In this document: piece after piece, positions 5,793-6,099 of the stretch
Layout: every line of letters starts with the position of its first letter
Position numbering within the stretch: position 1 is the stretch's first letter
NCBI GenBank assembly: GCA_946543495.1
Contig: CAMNLS010000086.1
Location: forward strand, 1-6,099
DNA: 6,099 nucleotides
Reading direction: 5' to 3'
DNA from: an uncultured Selenomonadales bacterium
GTDB taxonomy: Bacteria > Bacillota > Negativicutes > Selenomonadales > Selenomonadaceae
Notes under the pieces: generated by a model
The model's input: the letters and a program-made list of their open reading frames with translations, nothing else
Database searches by the model: none
What the model was told of the DNA's origin: nothing
Position numbers and translations under genes: made by a program

Positions 5793-5836
5793 ATAAATGA
5801 AAGCCCTTCGACGCTCGCCGAAGGGCTTTCTTATTT
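5791..5836. terminator. Bidirectional terminator between rbgA and the minus-strand gene
   Basis: GAAAGCCCTTCG (5799-5810) pairs perfectly with CGAAGGGCTTTC (5819-5830) across a short apical region, and outer AAATAA (5791-5796) pairs with TTATTT (5831-5836). T-rich flanks occur on both sides, so the hairpin can end transcripts from rbgA (plus) and from the convergent gene (minus). On the minus strand an apical A-C mismatch becomes a G-U pair. Confidence 0.85.
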
Positions 5837-5866
5837 CCGCGATGATTCGTGCCTTATCGTTTTAGT

Positions 5867-6099
5867 TTATGCTTTGTTAAACGCGGTGGAAGGTTGCTTG
5901 CAACGCGGACAAATAGCGGGCGGCTCGTCGCCGAAGTGTTCATAGCCGCAGATGGAGCAAATCCATTTCGTGCCAGTCGCCTTAGGTTCTTCCGCTTTGC
6001 TATCGTCGGCAACGGGAGCTTCCTCAACGTCGGGGAGGCTCATAATTTTTTGCGCGTCAAGATTTTCATAGCCAAGCGGCGTGTGCGTCGACAAGTAAA
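5867..6099 (-). CDS. C-terminal end of a protein with a rubredoxin-like metal-binding domain (5' partial)
   Basis: This frame is open to the right edge, and only its last 77 or so codons are visible. A TTG at 6094 could serve as a start giving 75 aa, but the frame continues upstream with another sense codon and the sequence stops too soon to see a ribosome binding site. I therefore treat it as the tail of a longer gene. After an acidic, alanine/proline/lysine-rich linker (VEEAPVADDSKAEEPKATG), the end carries WICSICGYEHFGDEPPAICPRC. The two CxxC knuckles are 12 residues apart, the short spacing of the rubrerythrin-type rubredoxin domain rather than classical rubredoxin. Such a domain binds one iron by four cysteines and passes electrons to an attached oxidoreductase or peroxidase domain. 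What precedes it (for example a rubrerythrin, a flavin reductase or something else) cannot be told here. Confidence 0.7.
   Translation of the reverse strand, partial: YLSTHTPLGYENLDAQKIMSLPDVEEAPVADDSKAEEPKATGTKWICSICGYEHFGDEPPAICPRCKQPSTAFNKA

Noticed and set aside
1141..6094. High frequency of GTCGAC (about ten occurrences)
   Set aside because: Nearly all lie inside coding regions and follow from frequent GTC, GAC and CGT-CGA-C combinations in this genome's codon usage; no spacing pattern was seen.

Overview
The window carries six genes that look bacterial, most likely from the Bacillota. A Negativicutes-like lineage is my guess, resting on extended GGAAGGTGATTTC-type ribosome binding sites and on gene families such as RbgA, ComEA, LarE and a rubrerythrin-type rubredoxin domain. 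No 16S rRNA or other strict marker is present. There is no sign of a phage, transposase, CRISPR array, tRNA or rRNA. The coding regions are ordinary housekeeping genes; the less ordinary material is in the non-coding DNA.

Layout: positions 1-541 (minus) hold the N-terminal 180 codons of a CydC-like ABC exporter subunit running off the left edge. Positions 542-833 are a gene-free, repeat-rich spacer. It contains a conserved leader in front of cydC, an array of about 20-bp imperfect tandem repeats, two 41-bp direct repeats each ending in a symmetric palindrome, and the larE terminator between those two repeats. larE (minus, 834-1625) diverges from a plus-strand operon: a GT2 polyprenyl-phosphate-type glycosyltransferase (1699-2700), serA (2697-4271) and a ComEA-like protein (4264-4812). 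Its genes overlap by 4 and 8 bp, and it closes with a hairpin terminator. Next comes rbgA/ylqF (4953-5792), a ribosome-assembly GTPase with its own leader, which resembles the cydC leader. A bidirectional terminator separates it from the 3' end of a minus-strand gene ending in a rubredoxin-like metal-binding domain (5867 to the right edge).

How the genes relate: they do not form one pathway. The operon combines envelope glycosylation, the first step of serine synthesis and a DNA-uptake or DNA-binding protein, so translational coupling rather than shared function seems to hold it together. The observations most worth a second look are (a) the shared leader architecture upstream of cydC and rbgA, (b) the paired palindromes whose arms differ by compensating changes, (c) a Gly in place of the canonical Asn in the G4 motif of RbgA, and (d) a three-cysteine LarE of the type expected to carry an iron-sulfur cluster. 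I did not find convincing evidence of a complete new biological system.
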